DNA of 64,000 nucleotides from Zhongshania sp. (GTDB lineage: Bacteria > Pseudomonadota > Gammaproteobacteria > Pseudomonadales > Spongiibacteraceae). The notes below the pieces were generated by a model, which made no database searches, was not told the origin of the DNA, and worked only from the letters and a program-made list of their open reading frames with translations. How positions within the stretch are numbered: position 1 is the stretch's first letter; each line of letters starts with the position of its first letter. The translations under genes were made by a program, and so were the position numbers. Shown here piece by piece: positions 28,625 to 37,882 of the stretch. The DNA lies in the NCBI RefSeq assembly GCF_029212375.1, contig NZ_JARGNU010000010.1, positions 62,001 to 126,000 on the forward strand, given 5' to 3'.

Positions 28625-31444
28625 CTACTGGCTTAATGTCCAGCGAATGCTGAACAGGGTTTGTTGGTTTGTACTTAATTCCAGCTTGGCACTTATCTCG
28701 TCTAATAAGGCGTCTTCTTCGGCCTCAATATGTTTTCTAGCTTCGTGGTATTCGCTTAAGGCATCGTCGCGTTTGCGTTCGAGCTTACGCAATGCTTTCT
28801 TTGCCGCCACTTTCTCTGCGGTCGAGGCCAGTTGCCGAGCGGCCTTTTTAAGCAGTTTTATTTCCTCGTCCAGTTCGGTAACGGTGAGCAAGAGCGCTTG
28901 GCGGCGATCTTCTGCCCAGCGCTCGAGCTTGTCGTTTTCTTGCTCAAAATACTGCTCTAGCTGAGCTTGGGTCTGCTGCTCTTTGCTGGCAATGGCGTCG
29001 TTAGCCAATGCTTCAAACACCGAGGTATCGAGACTATGCGGCTCTTGCAGGACGCTCGCGGGAATACACAGTAAATGGGCGGCGTTGTCTAGGCTCAAGT
29101 CTTCACCCGCGTCGGTCTTCGCTAACGCAAGCAGATGATGCTCTTCAGTATTGGCGTATTTAAAGGTGAGTTTAATAAGCTGCAATACCCCGCTTTGCCC
29201 AATTAGGGGCTGCAGCGCAGCATAATGCCCACCGTCTAAGGCACCATAGCAAAATTGCAAATGGGCTTGCTTAAGGCTGCGCGCCTTTGCGCGGTGAACT
29301 AAGTCCCACGCTAAGTAATGTTCACTGCTTTGCAGCCGGAAAAACTCTGCGTTATGTTCCTCGGCCAGTACCCAGCTTAAATCGTAGCGGCTGTCTTGGT
29401 AATGAAAATGGTTGCGGTTAAACCTCGCCTCTGGCAATTCTGCTCTGGCGAGGTCTAGCAATACTTGCTCATAGTCTTTTAGAAAATCCTTACTGCGATC
29501 GCGTCGAGTTTTTAGCGCGGCAACAACATCGCGGTCGAAATGACTCAGTAGGGTTTGGCGAGCAGCCTCTTCTTTAACCGACAGCACCTCTTCCATATCG
29601 CGCTGTAACTGGTCAAATTCATATTGTATTGCCTCTTCATTACGGCACTTTTGATAAATTTCGTATATCCGTTTTTCAATATCTATCGCGCTTTCAATGG
29701 CACCGAGAATTTCGTCAGAGGCGCCAAATACCCCTTCAAAAAGTTTGAGCTTTTCACTGAGCAATTGAAACACCCGCTGGTCTGCAGGGTTTTTACGGTT
29801 TACAAAATTGACCACCACCACGTCATTTTTTTGGCCATAGCGGTGAATCCGGCCGATACGTTGCTCTACTTTTTGGGGATTCCACGGCAGGTCGTAATTA
29901 ATGAGTACGGAGCAAAACTGCAGGTTAATACCTTCGCCACCGGCTTCGGTAGAGATCAAAATATCGGCGCCATTACTTTTAAAATGATCGACAATGGCGG
30001 CTTTCATGTCGGCGGTTTTCGAGCCGCTAATCCGTGCTGAGCCTTGATGCTGGCTTAGCCAATTTTGATAGATGGCTTTGGATTGAGCATCGTTATTGCT
30101 GCCATTCAATAACACCGTGCGGCCTTGAAAGCCGTTATTTTCCAGTAAATCGCTCAGGTAGCGCTGGGTGCGACAAGATTCAGTAAACACGACGGCCTTG
30201 CGTTGGCCGCCGAGACTTTCAGTCATTTCCAGCGCTTTTTCTAATACCCGCAGCAAAGCGTCACCCTTGGCATTGCTGGTGATAGTTGCGGCCAACTGCT
30301 GATATTCACTTAATTGCGCGATTTCTTCGGCAAGCTTGCTCTGTTTCGAGCTAGGGTTCGCTGGCTCGTCGTCGAACTGATCCAGCCAATCGTCGGCTTC
30401 TTCTAGGTCGGTCAGTGAGTCTTCGTCTAATAACTGCTGCGCTTTTAAACGCGTGATCATGCCCGCCAAAGTATCGGCAAGGGCGAATGACGAAGACGCT
30501 AAAATCTTGCGAATACCAATACTCACCAAGTGCCTAGCCTGAAAGGATATCGCTTGGAGATCGGGCTGCTGCAAGTAGGCTGATATTTTCTGATACAGCT
30601 CCCACTCCTCGGCGTTAGGGATAAAGTCCTGTGTTAGCGAGTAGCGATTGGTAAAGTTGATACCGCCCTCTTGCTGTACTTGTTTGCGTAAGGTTCGGTG
30701 GCACAGGGGGGTAATGCGTTTTTTGAGATCTTCTAGCGCTGCGCCGCTGCGTTGACGATTTACATAGAGAGTACGAAAAGACTTAGCATCGCCAAAATAG
30801 TGCTCGTCGATCACCGAAGCAAGACCGTACAACTCCATTAGATTATTTTGAATTGGCGTTGCCGAGAGCAGCACCCGCAACTCAGCATGACGGGTCGCAT
30901 CCACCACCGCCTTTGCCTGTTTACTGCCCTTGCTCTGATACACATTCCGGAGCTTGTGAGCCTCGTCAAACACCACTAAATGCCAGTCAATTAGTCCAAC
31001 GCGGTCTTTTTGCGCGGCAATATACTGGTACGAGCAAATAACGATGTTTTCAGTTTGATCAAAGGGATTCGTCAAGCCTTGCTGGCGCTGCTCCTTGGCG
31101 ATTTTACTGTCGATAATGATTGAAGGTAGCTCAAACTTATCTGCCAGCTCCTGGTTCCACTGCTTTCTTAATGATGCGGGGGTGACCAGCAATATTTTCT
31201 TTTTACCCTCAGCCCATTTTTGGGCAATAACCAAACTGGCCTCAATAGTTTTACCAAGGCCCACTTCATCGGCCAATAAAACTCCTTTTGCCAAGGGGGA
31301 CTTTAGCGCGAAGCAGGCTGCCTCAACTTGGTGGGGATTCATATCCACCCGAGCAGAGGCCATGGTTCGGGATACTTGGTTTTCTATGCGGCCACTTTGC
31401 GTTAGCCAGTGGGCAAAATAGGCACTTTGATGAGGCGTAAACAC
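28625..31444 (-). CDS. SNF2-family DNA helicase/translocase
   Basis: A 939-residue superfamily 2 SNF2-type ATPase. Motif I is DEVGLGKTIEA (59-69, K65), motif II is DEAH (160-163) and motif III is SATPIQN (194-200). The helicase C domain carries ILISTEAGGEGINLQ and QRIGRIHRYGQKNDVVV. A long C-terminal region ends in a coiled coil (about 820-930, very Lys/Glu-rich). It lacks the Tudor-like N-terminus of RapA/HepA, which argues against that housekeeping enzyme. It resembles SNF2 proteins of defence islands (compare DrmD of DISARM), though no drmA/drmB/drmC or methylase of that type is adjacent. Confidence 0.92.
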   Translation of the reverse strand: MFTPHQSAYFAHWLTQSGRIENQVSRTMASARVDMNPHQVEAACFALKSPLAKGVLLADEVGLGKTIEASLVIAQKWAEGKKKILLVTPASLRKQWNQELADKFELPSIIIDSKIAKEQRQQGLTNPFDQTENIVICSYQYIAAQKDRVGLIDWHLVVFDEAHKLRNVYQSKGSKQAKAVVDATRHAELRVLLSATPIQNNLMELYGLASVIDEHYFGDAKSFRTLYVNRQRSGAALEDLKKRITPLCHRTLRKQVQQEGGINFTNRYSLTQDFIPNAEEWELYQKISAYLQQPDLQAISFQARHLVSIGIRKILASSSFALADTLAGMITRLKAQQLLDEDSLTDLEEADDWLDQFDDEPANPSSKQSKLAEEIAQLSEYQQLAATITSNAKGDALLRVLEKALEMTESLGGQRKAVVFTESCRTQRYLSDLLENNGFQGRTVLLNGSNNDAQSKAIYQNWLSQHQGSARISGSKTADMKAAIVDHFKSNGADILISTEAGGEGINLQFCSVLINYDLPWNPQKVEQRIGRIHRYGQKNDVVVVNFVNRKNPADQRVFQLLSEKLKLFEGVFGASDEILGAIESAIDIEKRIYEIYQKCRNEEAIQYEFDQLQRDMEEVLSVKEEAARQTLLSHFDRDVVAALKTRRDRSKDFLKDYEQVLLDLARAELPEARFNRNHFHYQDSRYDLSWVLAEEHNAEFFRLQSSEHYLAWDLVHRAKARSLKQAHLQFCYGALDGGHYAALQPLIGQSGVLQLIKLTFKYANTEEHHLLALAKTDAGEDLSLDNAAHLLCIPASVLQEPHSLDTSVFEALANDAIASKEQQTQAQLEQYFEQENDKLERWAEDRRQALLLTVTELDEEIKLLKKAARQLASTAEKVAAKKALRKLERKRDDALSEYHEARKHIEAEEDALLDEISAKLELSTNQQTLFSIRWTLSQ

Positions 31445-31446
31445 CG

Positions 31447-31650
31447 CTACTGCCCCCCCTTGCCATCACGCTTTTGCTCTGAATCTAGCCAGCGATCTAT
31501 GGCTAGCTTGCCAAACCGCCACTGCTTGCCTAATTTTTGGCCAGGCACCCGCCCCTCTTGCACCAGTTTGTACAAGGTTGACTTAGGAATTTTTAAGTAG
31601 AGCGCCAATTCCTCAAGGGTCAGAACTTGATCGCTGTTTATATTAGACAC
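31447..31650 (-). CDS. Excisionase-type helix-turn-helix protein
   Basis: A 67-residue winged-helix protein of the MerR/excisionase (AlpA-like) type: VLTLEELALYLKIPKSTLY (9-27) is the helix-turn-helix, and GRVPGQKLGKQWRFGKLAIDRWL completes the wing, as in 'excisionase family DNA-binding' proteins. The start is GTG at 31650 with AAGAG eight bases upstream. It ends two bases before the helicase start, so it leads the operon. It probably regulates it, since a palindrome lies in its promoter. No integrase is present nearby. Confidence 0.9.
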   Translation of the reverse strand: MSNINSDQVLTLEELALYLKIPKSTLYKLVQEGRVPGQKLGKQWRFGKLAIDRWLDSEQKRDGKGGQ

Positions 31651-31692
31651 CGCAACACTCTTGTTATTAACAGTATTTAGCCAATAATAGGT

Positions 31693-31732
31693 AGTATTTG
31701 CCAGTCTTGGGAAAATCGCAAGTGTCAGACAC
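31693..31732 (-). promoter_or_regulatory. Candidate promoter and palindromic operator of the HTH-SNF2-AlbA_2 operon
   Basis: On the minus strand TTGCGA (31716-31721) and AATACT (31693-31698) are 17 bases apart, about 43 bases before the GTG. A perfect palindrome GTGTC-A-GACAC (31722-31732) abuts the -35 element. A similar half site (GGTGTC) overlaps the GTG start at about 31646-31651. This layout fits control by the HTH protein, but that is inference. Confidence 0.4.
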
Positions 31733-31792
31733 CCGTTGTTATTGCTCCTGCGCTATGAACATCGCGGCCACGGTCAATTTAGCTAATGAGAC

Positions 31793-32374
31793 TTAGGCCC
31801 CGCGACTGCGACTAAAGCGGTCGCGGTTTTCCTGCTTTTTAGTCTCACTTTTACGCAGCATAATATACACCGCACCCGCACCGCCGTGTTGGGGCTGCGC
31901 GCTGCAATAAGCCTGCACATCCTCCATTTCCGGCAGCCAGCGATTCACGTAAGACTTTAATACCGCGCCCTTGGAGCTGCTATTGTGGCCTCTACCGTGA
32001 ACAATGATCACCGCCCGCAAATCCAATTTCATGGCCTCGCGAATAAATTCAAAAACCTCTAAACGCGCCTGCTCAACCGTCATTTTATGCAGATCTAAAC
32101 TCGCCTCAATGCGGTATTTACCCTGTTTTAAACGGCGAAATACACCGTGCTGCACACCTTCGCGCTTAAATTCCAAAATATGGTAGGGATCGAGTAATTC
32201 AATATCACCGGTCGATAAAAAATTTCGGCGCTCGCTGCGCGCAGTGGCCGCCTCGCGACGGGCGGCAATATTAATATTGTCGACACCCTGTTTTTTCAGG
32301 GCAACCCGCGCATCTATCTCAAGGCGTTTGACACCGCTCATCTCTTGGGCGAACAATTGCTCTTCTTCGTCCAT
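31793..32374 (-). CDS. Smr-domain endonuclease-like protein
   Basis: A 193-residue stand-alone Smr (small MutS-related) protein of the SmrA/YdaL type. The Smr domain is C-terminal, with the marks SLDLHKMTVEQAR (LDLH) and VIIVHGRGHNS (HGRG), then VLKSYVNRWL and GGAGAVYIMLRK. Smr proteins nick DNA or RNA; in E. coli SmrB cleaves mRNA on collided ribosomes. The start at 32374 has GGAGGTGAGC directly upstream and was chosen over an open frame reaching 32473. It marks the return to host-type sequence right of the accessory region. Confidence 0.92.
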   Translation of the reverse strand: MDEEEQLFAQEMSGVKRLEIDARVALKKQGVDNINIAARREAATARSERRNFLSTGDIELLDPYHILEFKREGVQHGVFRRLKQGKYRIEASLDLHKMTVEQARLEVFEFIREAMKLDLRAVIIVHGRGHNSSSKGAVLKSYVNRWLPEMEDVQAYCSAQPQHGGAGAVYIMLRKSETKKQENRDRFSRSRGA

Positions 32375-32399
32375 GCTCACCTCCGTATACGGTAAATTT

Positions 32400-32621
32400 A
32401 TGCTCAGTAGCCAAGCCCCGCTAACCGGCCCGAATACATCAGCCGCCCAATGCCCGCTCTGCGGCCAAGACAATCAATGTGCGGTTGCGGCGGGCAGCGA
32501 GCCAAGCAATTGTTGGTGTATGGCCGCTACCCTCGACACCGCCGCCAAACAGCAGGCGGCGAGCATGGCTGGGCCACAGCGCTGTATCTGTGCAGCCTGC
32601 GGCCGTCCCAGCATTAGCTAA
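32400..32621 (+). CDS. Cysteine-rich CWC family protein
   Basis: A small 73-residue protein with eight cysteines in the arrangement CPLCGQDNQC (18-27), CWC (38-40) and CICAAC (62-67). This matches the cysteine-rich CWC family, small putative zinc-binding proteins of unknown function. It starts at the ATG at 32400, divergent from the Smr gene by 25 bases, and converges with the next minus gene, whose stop is two bases away. A longer upstream reading overlaps the Smr gene and is rejected. Confidence 0.8.
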   Translation: MLSSQAPLTGPNTSAAQCPLCGQDNQCAVAAGSEPSNCWCMAATLDTAAKQQAASMAGPQRCICAACGRPSIS

Positions 32622-32623
32622 CG

Positions 32624-32989
32624 CTAAGGCGCTGTTGCCGCCATTTTCTCATAACGGGCGCACTCTGGGGTCGATTGATCGCCCCTGCTTTCAATTTCCT
32701 CGCAACTTAAGGCCGCCATTGACTCCATGCAAGCGCTCGCTGGCACATAGAGCGGATGGGCGCTCGCCACATTGGCGAACTGTTGCTGTATGCTAACGCA
32801 GGCCCCCTCCATGCTCTGTAAAATCATGGCGCGCATCTCTGGCGACAAATCGCTTTCAGCAACGTCCTTTAAGGCGCAATATTTCAGCTTTTCGCACATC
32901 TCATGATAAGCGTCATCTAGCGAAGTGGCCTGCGTCGCGGCCCCAAAACCCATTAAGGCAAATACTAAAACCAGCAAATTCCTTTTCAT
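32624..32989 (-). CDS. Secreted cysteine-containing protein of unknown function
   Basis: I do not recognise this 121-residue protein. A clear signal peptide covers residues 1-21 (MKRNLLVLVFALMGFGAATQA). The mature part is helical with six cysteines (in HEMCEKLKYC, GACVSI, SACMES, LSCEEI and PECARY), so up to three disulfides in the periplasm are likely. It lies alone between the CWC gene and cysZ. Confidence 0.8.
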   Translation of the reverse strand: MKRNLLVLVFALMGFGAATQATSLDDAYHEMCEKLKYCALKDVAESDLSPEMRAMILQSMEGACVSIQQQFANVASAHPLYVPASACMESMAALSCEEIESRGDQSTPECARYEKMAATAP

Positions 32990-33125
32990 CCAGCCTATCT
33001 CCCCGCAAATAAATATTCAGACCGCCGCTACGCTTTTTAAAATAGCCAAACAAGGATAAGCTGAAAATCCGATGCAGGCCAGACAGCAGCGAATTCCTAT
33101 TTAATTGCGACAGCGGTAATACACT

Positions 33126-33857
33126 ATGACAGCAAGCCCACTTAGCGGCCCAGATTATTTATTACGGGGTTTTAAAATAATACGTCAGCCCGGCATTCGC
33201 CTATTTGTTGCGATTCCGCTGCTGATTAACATCATTATTTTTGGCGCCTTCACCACGCTCACCCTCGACGCCATGAGCGGCTGGATTAATCAGGTAATTG
33301 AGTGGTTGCCAAGCTGGCTGGATTTTCTGCGCTGGATACTGTGGCCGCTGGCGGTGATTTTGGTGCTGGCAATTGTGATGTATATCTTCAGTACCGTGGC
33401 CAATATTATCGCCGCGCCCTTTAACGGCTTGCTGGCCGAGAAAGTGGAAGAAATGCTCACCGGCGAGGAAGTGGCCGGCCGCGAGACCATTGCCATGGCA
33501 ATCGCCAGCTTCCCCAAAAGTATCGGCCGCGAATGCCAAAAACTACTCTACTACTTCGGCTTTGCGATACTCACCTTAATCGCTAGTTTTGTGATTTCGC
33601 CCTTGGCACCCGTGCTGTGGTTTGCCCTAAACGCGTGGATGATGGCCATCGAGTATTGCGACTATCCCATGGACAATCACAAACTAAGCTTTAAAGAGGC
33701 AAGAAAACGTGTTGGTAGTCAGCGCGGCACCAGCTTTAGTTTTGGCGCCCTAGTGATGTTGGGCACCATGATACCCATTTTAAATTTATTTATTATGCCC
33801 GCCGCCGTGTGCGGCGGCACCTTGATGTGGGTTGAGCGTTTTAAGCAAGCGAGTTAG
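33126..33857 (+). CDS. cysZ: Sulfate transporter CysZ
   Basis: A 243-residue inner-membrane protein of the CysZ/EI24 family, which brings sulfate in for cysteine synthesis. It has four to six hydrophobic helices (for example residues 25-45 and 66-100) and the family start [22 protein letters not shown]-like region (Gly-Phe-Lys near 17). [19 protein letters not shown] lies near residue 175. The tail overlaps the tail of the helicase gene by 4 bases (convergent). No other cys genes are next to it. Confidence 0.94.
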   Translation: MTASPLSGPDYLLRGFKIIRQPGIRLFVAIPLLINIIIFGAFTTLTLDAMSGWINQVIEWLPSWLDFLRWILWPLAVILVLAIVMYIFSTVANIIAAPFNGLLAEKVEEMLTGEEVAGRETIAMAIASFPKSIGRECQKLLYYFGFAILTLIASFVISPLAPVLWFALNAWMMAIEYCDYPMDNHKLSFKEARKRVGSQRGTSFSFGALVMLGTMIPILNLFIMPAAVCGGTLMWVERFKQAS

Positions 33858-35221
33858 CGCAGCAGGTGCTCTGGGGGGCGGATACAGGCCAGTTTCATGC
33901 CCAGCGCTTCTTCAATATTCGGCAACAAGAAAGCATCGTCTTCGCAGGCAAAGCTAATTGAGGTGCCGATTGCCCCAGCGCGTCCGGTGCGGCCAATGCG
34001 GTGCACATAGTCCTCGGCATCCTCGGGCAACACGTAGTTAACAACGTGGCTAACGCCGTCAACGTGAATACCCCGCCCCGCCACGTCGGTAGCAACAAGG
34101 CATTCAATCTCGCCGTCTTTAAATTGCTGTAAAGTCCGCGAGCGTTTGTTCTGGGGAATTTCACCCGACAAGATGCCGCAGCGAATACCCGCTTTTTGCA
34201 TTTTCTCAAACAGGCGGCGAGTTTCGTCGCGGCGATTGGCGAAAATAATCACGCTCTTGGCGTTTTCTTCTTTAACAATATTCAGCAATAAGCGAAATTT
34301 GTCCTGCGACTCTACCAAATAGACTTTTTGATCTACCGTGTCGGTGGCCACGCTCTCGGGCTCAATTTCGATTTTAACCGGCTCTTTGGTCCACTGCTCG
34401 GTAAGCCGCATAATATCGTCGGTGAACGTGGCACTGAAGAGCAGGGTTTGACGATGGTTAGTGCTCGGCGTTGCCCGCACAATCCGTTTAACTTGGGGAA
34501 TAAAACCCATGTCTAACATGCGGTCGGCTTCATCAATGACCAAGATTTCGATCTGATCCAAATACAGGTCTTTGCGGCCTTCAAAATCCAGTAGGCGGCC
34601 AGGGGTAGCCACGACAATATCGACCATCCCCGCCAATTTATCCTGCTGCTTTTGGTAGTCCATTCCGCCGATTAAGGTAACCACATTTAAACCAGCGTAT
34701 TTACCTAAGGCGCGGGCGTCTTCGCCGATTTGCACAACCAATTCGCGGGTTGGCGCAATAACGAGGGCGCGGGGCTCACCGGCAAAACGCTCTTCTTCAA
34801 TCGGGTTATTCAGCAGATCATTAAAAATGGTGATCAAAAATGCTGCCGTTTTACCGGTACCGGTTTGCGCTTTACCAATCACATCATTGCCGCGCAGGGT
34901 ATGGGGCAGCGACACGCCTTGAATCGGCGAGCAGTATTTAAAACCGGTGTCGGCAATACCGTGCATTAAGCGCAGATCGAGATCGAGGTCGTGGAAACGA
35001 ACCTTGCCCTCTTCGGCGGGCACCGGAAATTGATCTAGCGTCCAAGCCGCTTCCACAGCACGCCCCTCGGCGCCACTGCGCTCTCGCGGCGAGCGCTTGC
35101 GGCCTTCGTGGGCGTTAACTGGAGCAGCGGCTGCGCCGATCTGTCCGCGCTGATTATCGACAGCCGCGACTTTTTCTGGCGCTGACGATGCTTTACCTGA
35201 GCCGAACAACTTTTTTAACAA
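33854..35221 (-). CDS. rhlB: DEAD-box RNA helicase, RhlB-like
   Basis: An ATP-dependent RNA helicase. The Q motif region is at 95-102, motif I AQTGTGKT at 118-125, motif II DEAD at 230-233, SAT in the LLFSATF stretch and motif [10 protein letters not shown] near residue 390. An N-terminal extension of about 75 residues, basic and low in complexity, precedes the core. The closest recollection is Pseudomonas/E. coli RhlB, which partners RNase E in the degradosome. Another RhlE/RhlB-type paralogue cannot be excluded, so the gene name is tentative. Expression is monocistronic. Confidence 0.88.
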   Translation of the reverse strand: MLKKLFGSGKASSAPEKVAAVDNQRGQIGAAAAPVNAHEGRKRSPRERSGAEGRAVEAAWTLDQFPVPAEEGKVRFHDLDLDLRLMHGIADTGFKYCSPIQGVSLPHTLRGNDVIGKAQTGTGKTAAFLITIFNDLLNNPIEEERFAGEPRALVIAPTRELVVQIGEDARALGKYAGLNVVTLIGGMDYQKQQDKLAGMVDIVVATPGRLLDFEGRKDLYLDQIEILVIDEADRMLDMGFIPQVKRIVRATPSTNHRQTLLFSATFTDDIMRLTEQWTKEPVKIEIEPESVATDTVDQKVYLVESQDKFRLLLNIVKEENAKSVIIFANRRDETRRLFEKMQKAGIRCGILSGEIPQNKRSRTLQQFKDGEIECLVATDVAGRGIHVDGVSHVVNYVLPEDAEDYVHRIGRTGRAGAIGTSISFACEDDAFLLPNIEEALGMKLACIRPPEHLLR

Positions 35222-35303
35222 AATTCACTCTTCTTAAATTGCGCAATAATCACCCATTCTATCACCATTCACTGGCGACACGCCCAAATGCAATTACGGC
35301 CTG

Positions 35304-36242
35304 CTATTTAGGTAGGTCACTCGGGGCTTGGGCGCTGGGCGTTTTGGCCGGCGGATGATCTTCCTTAGACTCTGTCGGCGGCTCAACTTGAGGCTCGGGC
35401 TCAGTTTTGCTTTCAGGTTGGGGCGCTGCGGTTTTCGCTGCATCCACCACCGCTGCCGACTTCGGCTTTAGTTCTGATTCGGGTTCTGGCTCTGGCTCTG
35501 CTTCTGGCGCCGATGCAATTACTGGTGGCGGTGGCAACGCCTCTTCGGCCTCCCGCTTAGCGGCAGCCTTAGCCTCTTTGCTCGCCTTAACTCGGGCCCG
35601 CGCCTTGCGATCTATATAATAATCCGCGCTAAACCAGCGACCACCGCCGCTAAACAGTAAGCTAAGCAGCATAATAAAATAGGTGGCGGCAAATTCAATG
35701 CCGTTGTTTACCACCGCAATATTGCCTTTTTCAGTTATCCAGCCGTAGTCGCCGTATTCATCAAGAATGGTGCGCGCGCTCGCCAAGCGGTCGGCCACCG
35801 CCTGACTATTTTCCATACTGGCCCGCGCCGCCGGCAAACCTAAATCTGCCAGCGGCTTTGCGATACTGGAAGCGGGGTCGCTGGGGGCAATTGCAAACCA
35901 ACCGTTATCCCAGTGCACGGTGATTGCCGCAACCAACATCGCCACCATCAAAGGAATACTGACCCAGCGTACGGCCAGGCCAAATAGCAGCAAAAACCCA
36001 CCGATCAGTTCGGTATAAGTAAGCAATTGCGCCATTAATTCTGGTTCGGGTAATCCTAAACCGCTGCCTAACCACTGCGTGATAGCATCGAGATGACGAA
36101 ATTTATAAAGGCCGGCGGCAATCATCACTGGCGCCAAATACAGGCGAATCAGCAGCGGTGCCAAGCCGTCTAATTTAGCGAGCAAACCAAATAAAAAATC
36201 GTGTACGCCGTAATATGCCCTGAATAGCAAAGCCATGATCAT
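35304..36242 (-). CDS. DoxX-family membrane protein with acidic Pro-rich tail
   Basis: A DoxX-like inner-membrane protein. Residues 1-200 hold four hydrophobic segments in the DoxX pattern (LIRLYLAPVMIAAGLYKF, ETIGGFLLLFGLAVRW-like, PLMVAMLVAAITVHW, FAATYFIMLLSLLFSGGGR). The DoxX domain is interrupted by an extra soluble loop of about 60 residues (about 120-180). The last 90 residues are Lys/Ala- then Pro/Glu-rich low-complexity sequence, probably cytosolic. The function is unknown; DoxX relatives act in redox or thiosulfate metabolism. The tail is unusual for the family. Confidence 0.88.
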   Translation of the reverse strand: MIMALLFRAYYGVHDFLFGLLAKLDGLAPLLIRLYLAPVMIAAGLYKFRHLDAITQWLGSGLGLPEPELMAQLLTYTELIGGFLLLFGLAVRWVSIPLMVAMLVAAITVHWDNGWFAIAPSDPASSIAKPLADLGLPAARASMENSQAVADRLASARTILDEYGDYGWITEKGNIAVVNNGIEFAATYFIMLLSLLFSGGGRWFSADYYIDRKARARVKASKEAKAAAKREAEEALPPPPVIASAPEAEPEPEPESELKPKSAAVVDAAKTAAPQPESKTEPEPQVEPPTESKEDHPPAKTPSAQAPSDLPK

Positions 36243-36288
36243 CCCTCTTTTTTATCATTATCGTGGTGAAAAGCTGGAGGCAGTATAA

Positions 36289-37041
36289 CTAGACACGCGC
36301 CCGACTGCACACAGGACACGCGGGGTCTCTGCGCAGATTTAATTGACGCAGCTCCATATTAATACCGTCAATCAATAGCAGCCGCCCCACCAAGGGCTCA
36401 CCCACGCCCGCCAAACACTTCAGCGCTTCCAGCGCCTGCATACTGCCAACAATGCCAACGATGGGCGCCAACACCCCGCTCTCGGCACAATTGAGGGCCG
36501 CGTCGTCGGCCTCGTGATACAAGCAGCGATAGCAAGGGGAGTCCTCGCGGCGAAAATCGAATACCGATAACTGACCTTCGCCGCGAATTGCCGCGCCTGA
36601 AACCAGTGGTTTTCGCGCGCTATAGCAGGCTTGATTCAGGGCAAAGCGGGTAGTGAAGTTATCGCTGGCGTCCACCACCAAATCGACCGCAGCCACCGCG
36701 TTTATCAATGCCTTGCCAGTCAGTCGCGCGGGGTATTTCAGCACTGAGATATCACTGTTTATAGCGCCAATGCTGTCGGCCACTGAGTCGACTTTAAGGC
36801 GGCCAACATCACTACTGCCGTGGGCAATCTGGCGCTGCAGATTGCTTAAATCTACGGTGTCGTCATCGGCCAAATGCAGTTCACCCACCCCCGAGGCCGC
36901 CAAATACATCGCCACCGGACATCCCAATCCGCCCATTCCCACAATCAGCACGCGGCTGCGGAGCAAGGCCTCTTGGCCGTCCACATCTAAATTTGGCAAT
37001 AAAATATGGCGGCTATAACGTAGTAATTGTTCGTCATTCAT
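36289..37041 (-). CDS. moeB: Molybdopterin-synthase adenylyltransferase MoeB-like
   Basis: A ThiF/MoeB/E1-like enzyme that adenylates the C-terminal Gly of a small sulfur carrier (MoaD or ThiS). The nucleotide motif GMGGLG is at 35-40, the following Arg/Asp set at DLSNLQRQIAH, and two CxxC zinc motifs are at CYRC (about 170) and CPVC (242-245). The 250 residues match MoeB. It overlaps prmC by 8 bases; this hemA-prfA-prmC-moeB order is common in gammaproteobacteria. ThiF would look very similar, so the partner is set by context only. Confidence 0.92.
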   Translation of the reverse strand: MNDEQLLRYSRHILLPNLDVDGQEALLRSRVLIVGMGGLGCPVAMYLAASGVGELHLADDDTVDLSNLQRQIAHGSSDVGRLKVDSVADSIGAINSDISVLKYPARLTGKALINAVAAVDLVVDASDNFTTRFALNQACYSARKPLVSGAAIRGEGQLSVFDFRREDSPCYRCLYHEADDAALNCAESGVLAPIVGIVGSMQALEALKCLAGVGEPLVGRLLLIDGINMELRQLNLRRDPACPVCSRARV

Positions 37042-37882
37042 TGCGCCACACTCCCCAGCTGATTCGCTCGTTAGCGCCGTAGTCGCGGCGGGATTCTACG
37101 CAGCTAAAACCTCGCTCACTCAACACCTCGCGCACCGCCGCCGCTTGTTGAAAGCCGTGCTCTAACAACAGCACGCCACCGGCGGCCAAATAGTTCGACG
37201 CTTGGCTAATAATATGTTTAAGATCCGCCATGCCGCCATCGGCCGCAACCAAGGCCGAACGCGGTTCAAAGCGCACATCGCCGGTCAATAAGTGAGGGTC
37301 ATCAGGGTCGATATACGGTGGGTTGCTAACAATCAATTCAAACCGGCTGGGCGCCAGTTCGGCAAACCAGTTGGACTGCTGAAAGCGCACATTCGTCAAA
37401 CCCAGCGCCGCGCGATTGGACTCGGCCAACGCTACGGCCTCGGCCACGCAATCTAATCCCAGCACTTGGGCGTCAGCACGTTCCGACGCCAATGCCAATG
37501 CAATGGCACCAGTGCCGGTGCCCAAATCAAGAATCTGGGGCCGCTGTTGGCCGTCGATTATTTCAAGGGCGCGTTCAACTAAGCACTCGGTGTCGGGGCG
37601 GGGAATTAAACTGGCTGGCGACACCGCCAACGACAGCGACCAAAAATCGCGGTGACCGAGAATATGAGCGATGGGTTCGCCCACCAGCCGCCGCGCAAAA
37701 AGCGCTTCAAATTGCCCTTGTTCGGTTGCCGTTAATTCCCGCTCCGGCCAACTGTATAAATAACTGCGAGGTTTGTTTAGGCAGTGGCAAAGCAGTAGCG
37801 CGGTATCGAGATCGGCGCTGTCACTCAGCGCCGCCAATTGCCCTCGATACGCCAAGGCGTCGGCAATACTCAGGCTAGGCAT
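37034..37882 (-). CDS. prmC: Release-factor glutamine methyltransferase PrmC
   Basis: Methylates the Gln of the GGQ motif in RF1 and RF2, raising termination efficiency. The SAM-binding motif is DLGTGTGAIALALA (119-132) and the substrate motif NPPY is at 187-190. The N-terminal helical domain (1-90) recognises the release factor. The 282 residues are normal. It overlaps the prfA stop by one base, so enzyme and substrate are co-translated, as in E. coli. Confidence 0.97.
   Translation of the reverse strand: MPSLSIADALAYRGQLAALSDSADLDTALLLCHCLNKPRSYLYSWPERELTATEQGQFEALFARRLVGEPIAHILGHRDFWSLSLAVSPASLIPRPDTECLVERALEIIDGQQRPQILDLGTGTGAIALALASERADAQVLGLDCVAEAVALAESNRAALGLTNVRFQQSNWFAELAPSRFELIVSNPPYIDPDDPHLLTGDVRFEPRSALVAADGGMADLKHIISQASNYLAAGGVLLLEHGFQQAAAVREVLSERGFSCVESRRDYGANERISWGVWRNE

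Noticed and set aside
28625-31444. RapA/HepA transcription-recycling ATPase
   Set aside because: Similar length, but the N-terminal Tudor-like domains are missing and the gene is in an accessory operon.
22904-31650. DISARM, BREX or Dnd system
   Set aside because: None of drmA/B/C, pglX/pglZ/brxC or dnd genes can be seen; only isolated family-level similarity.
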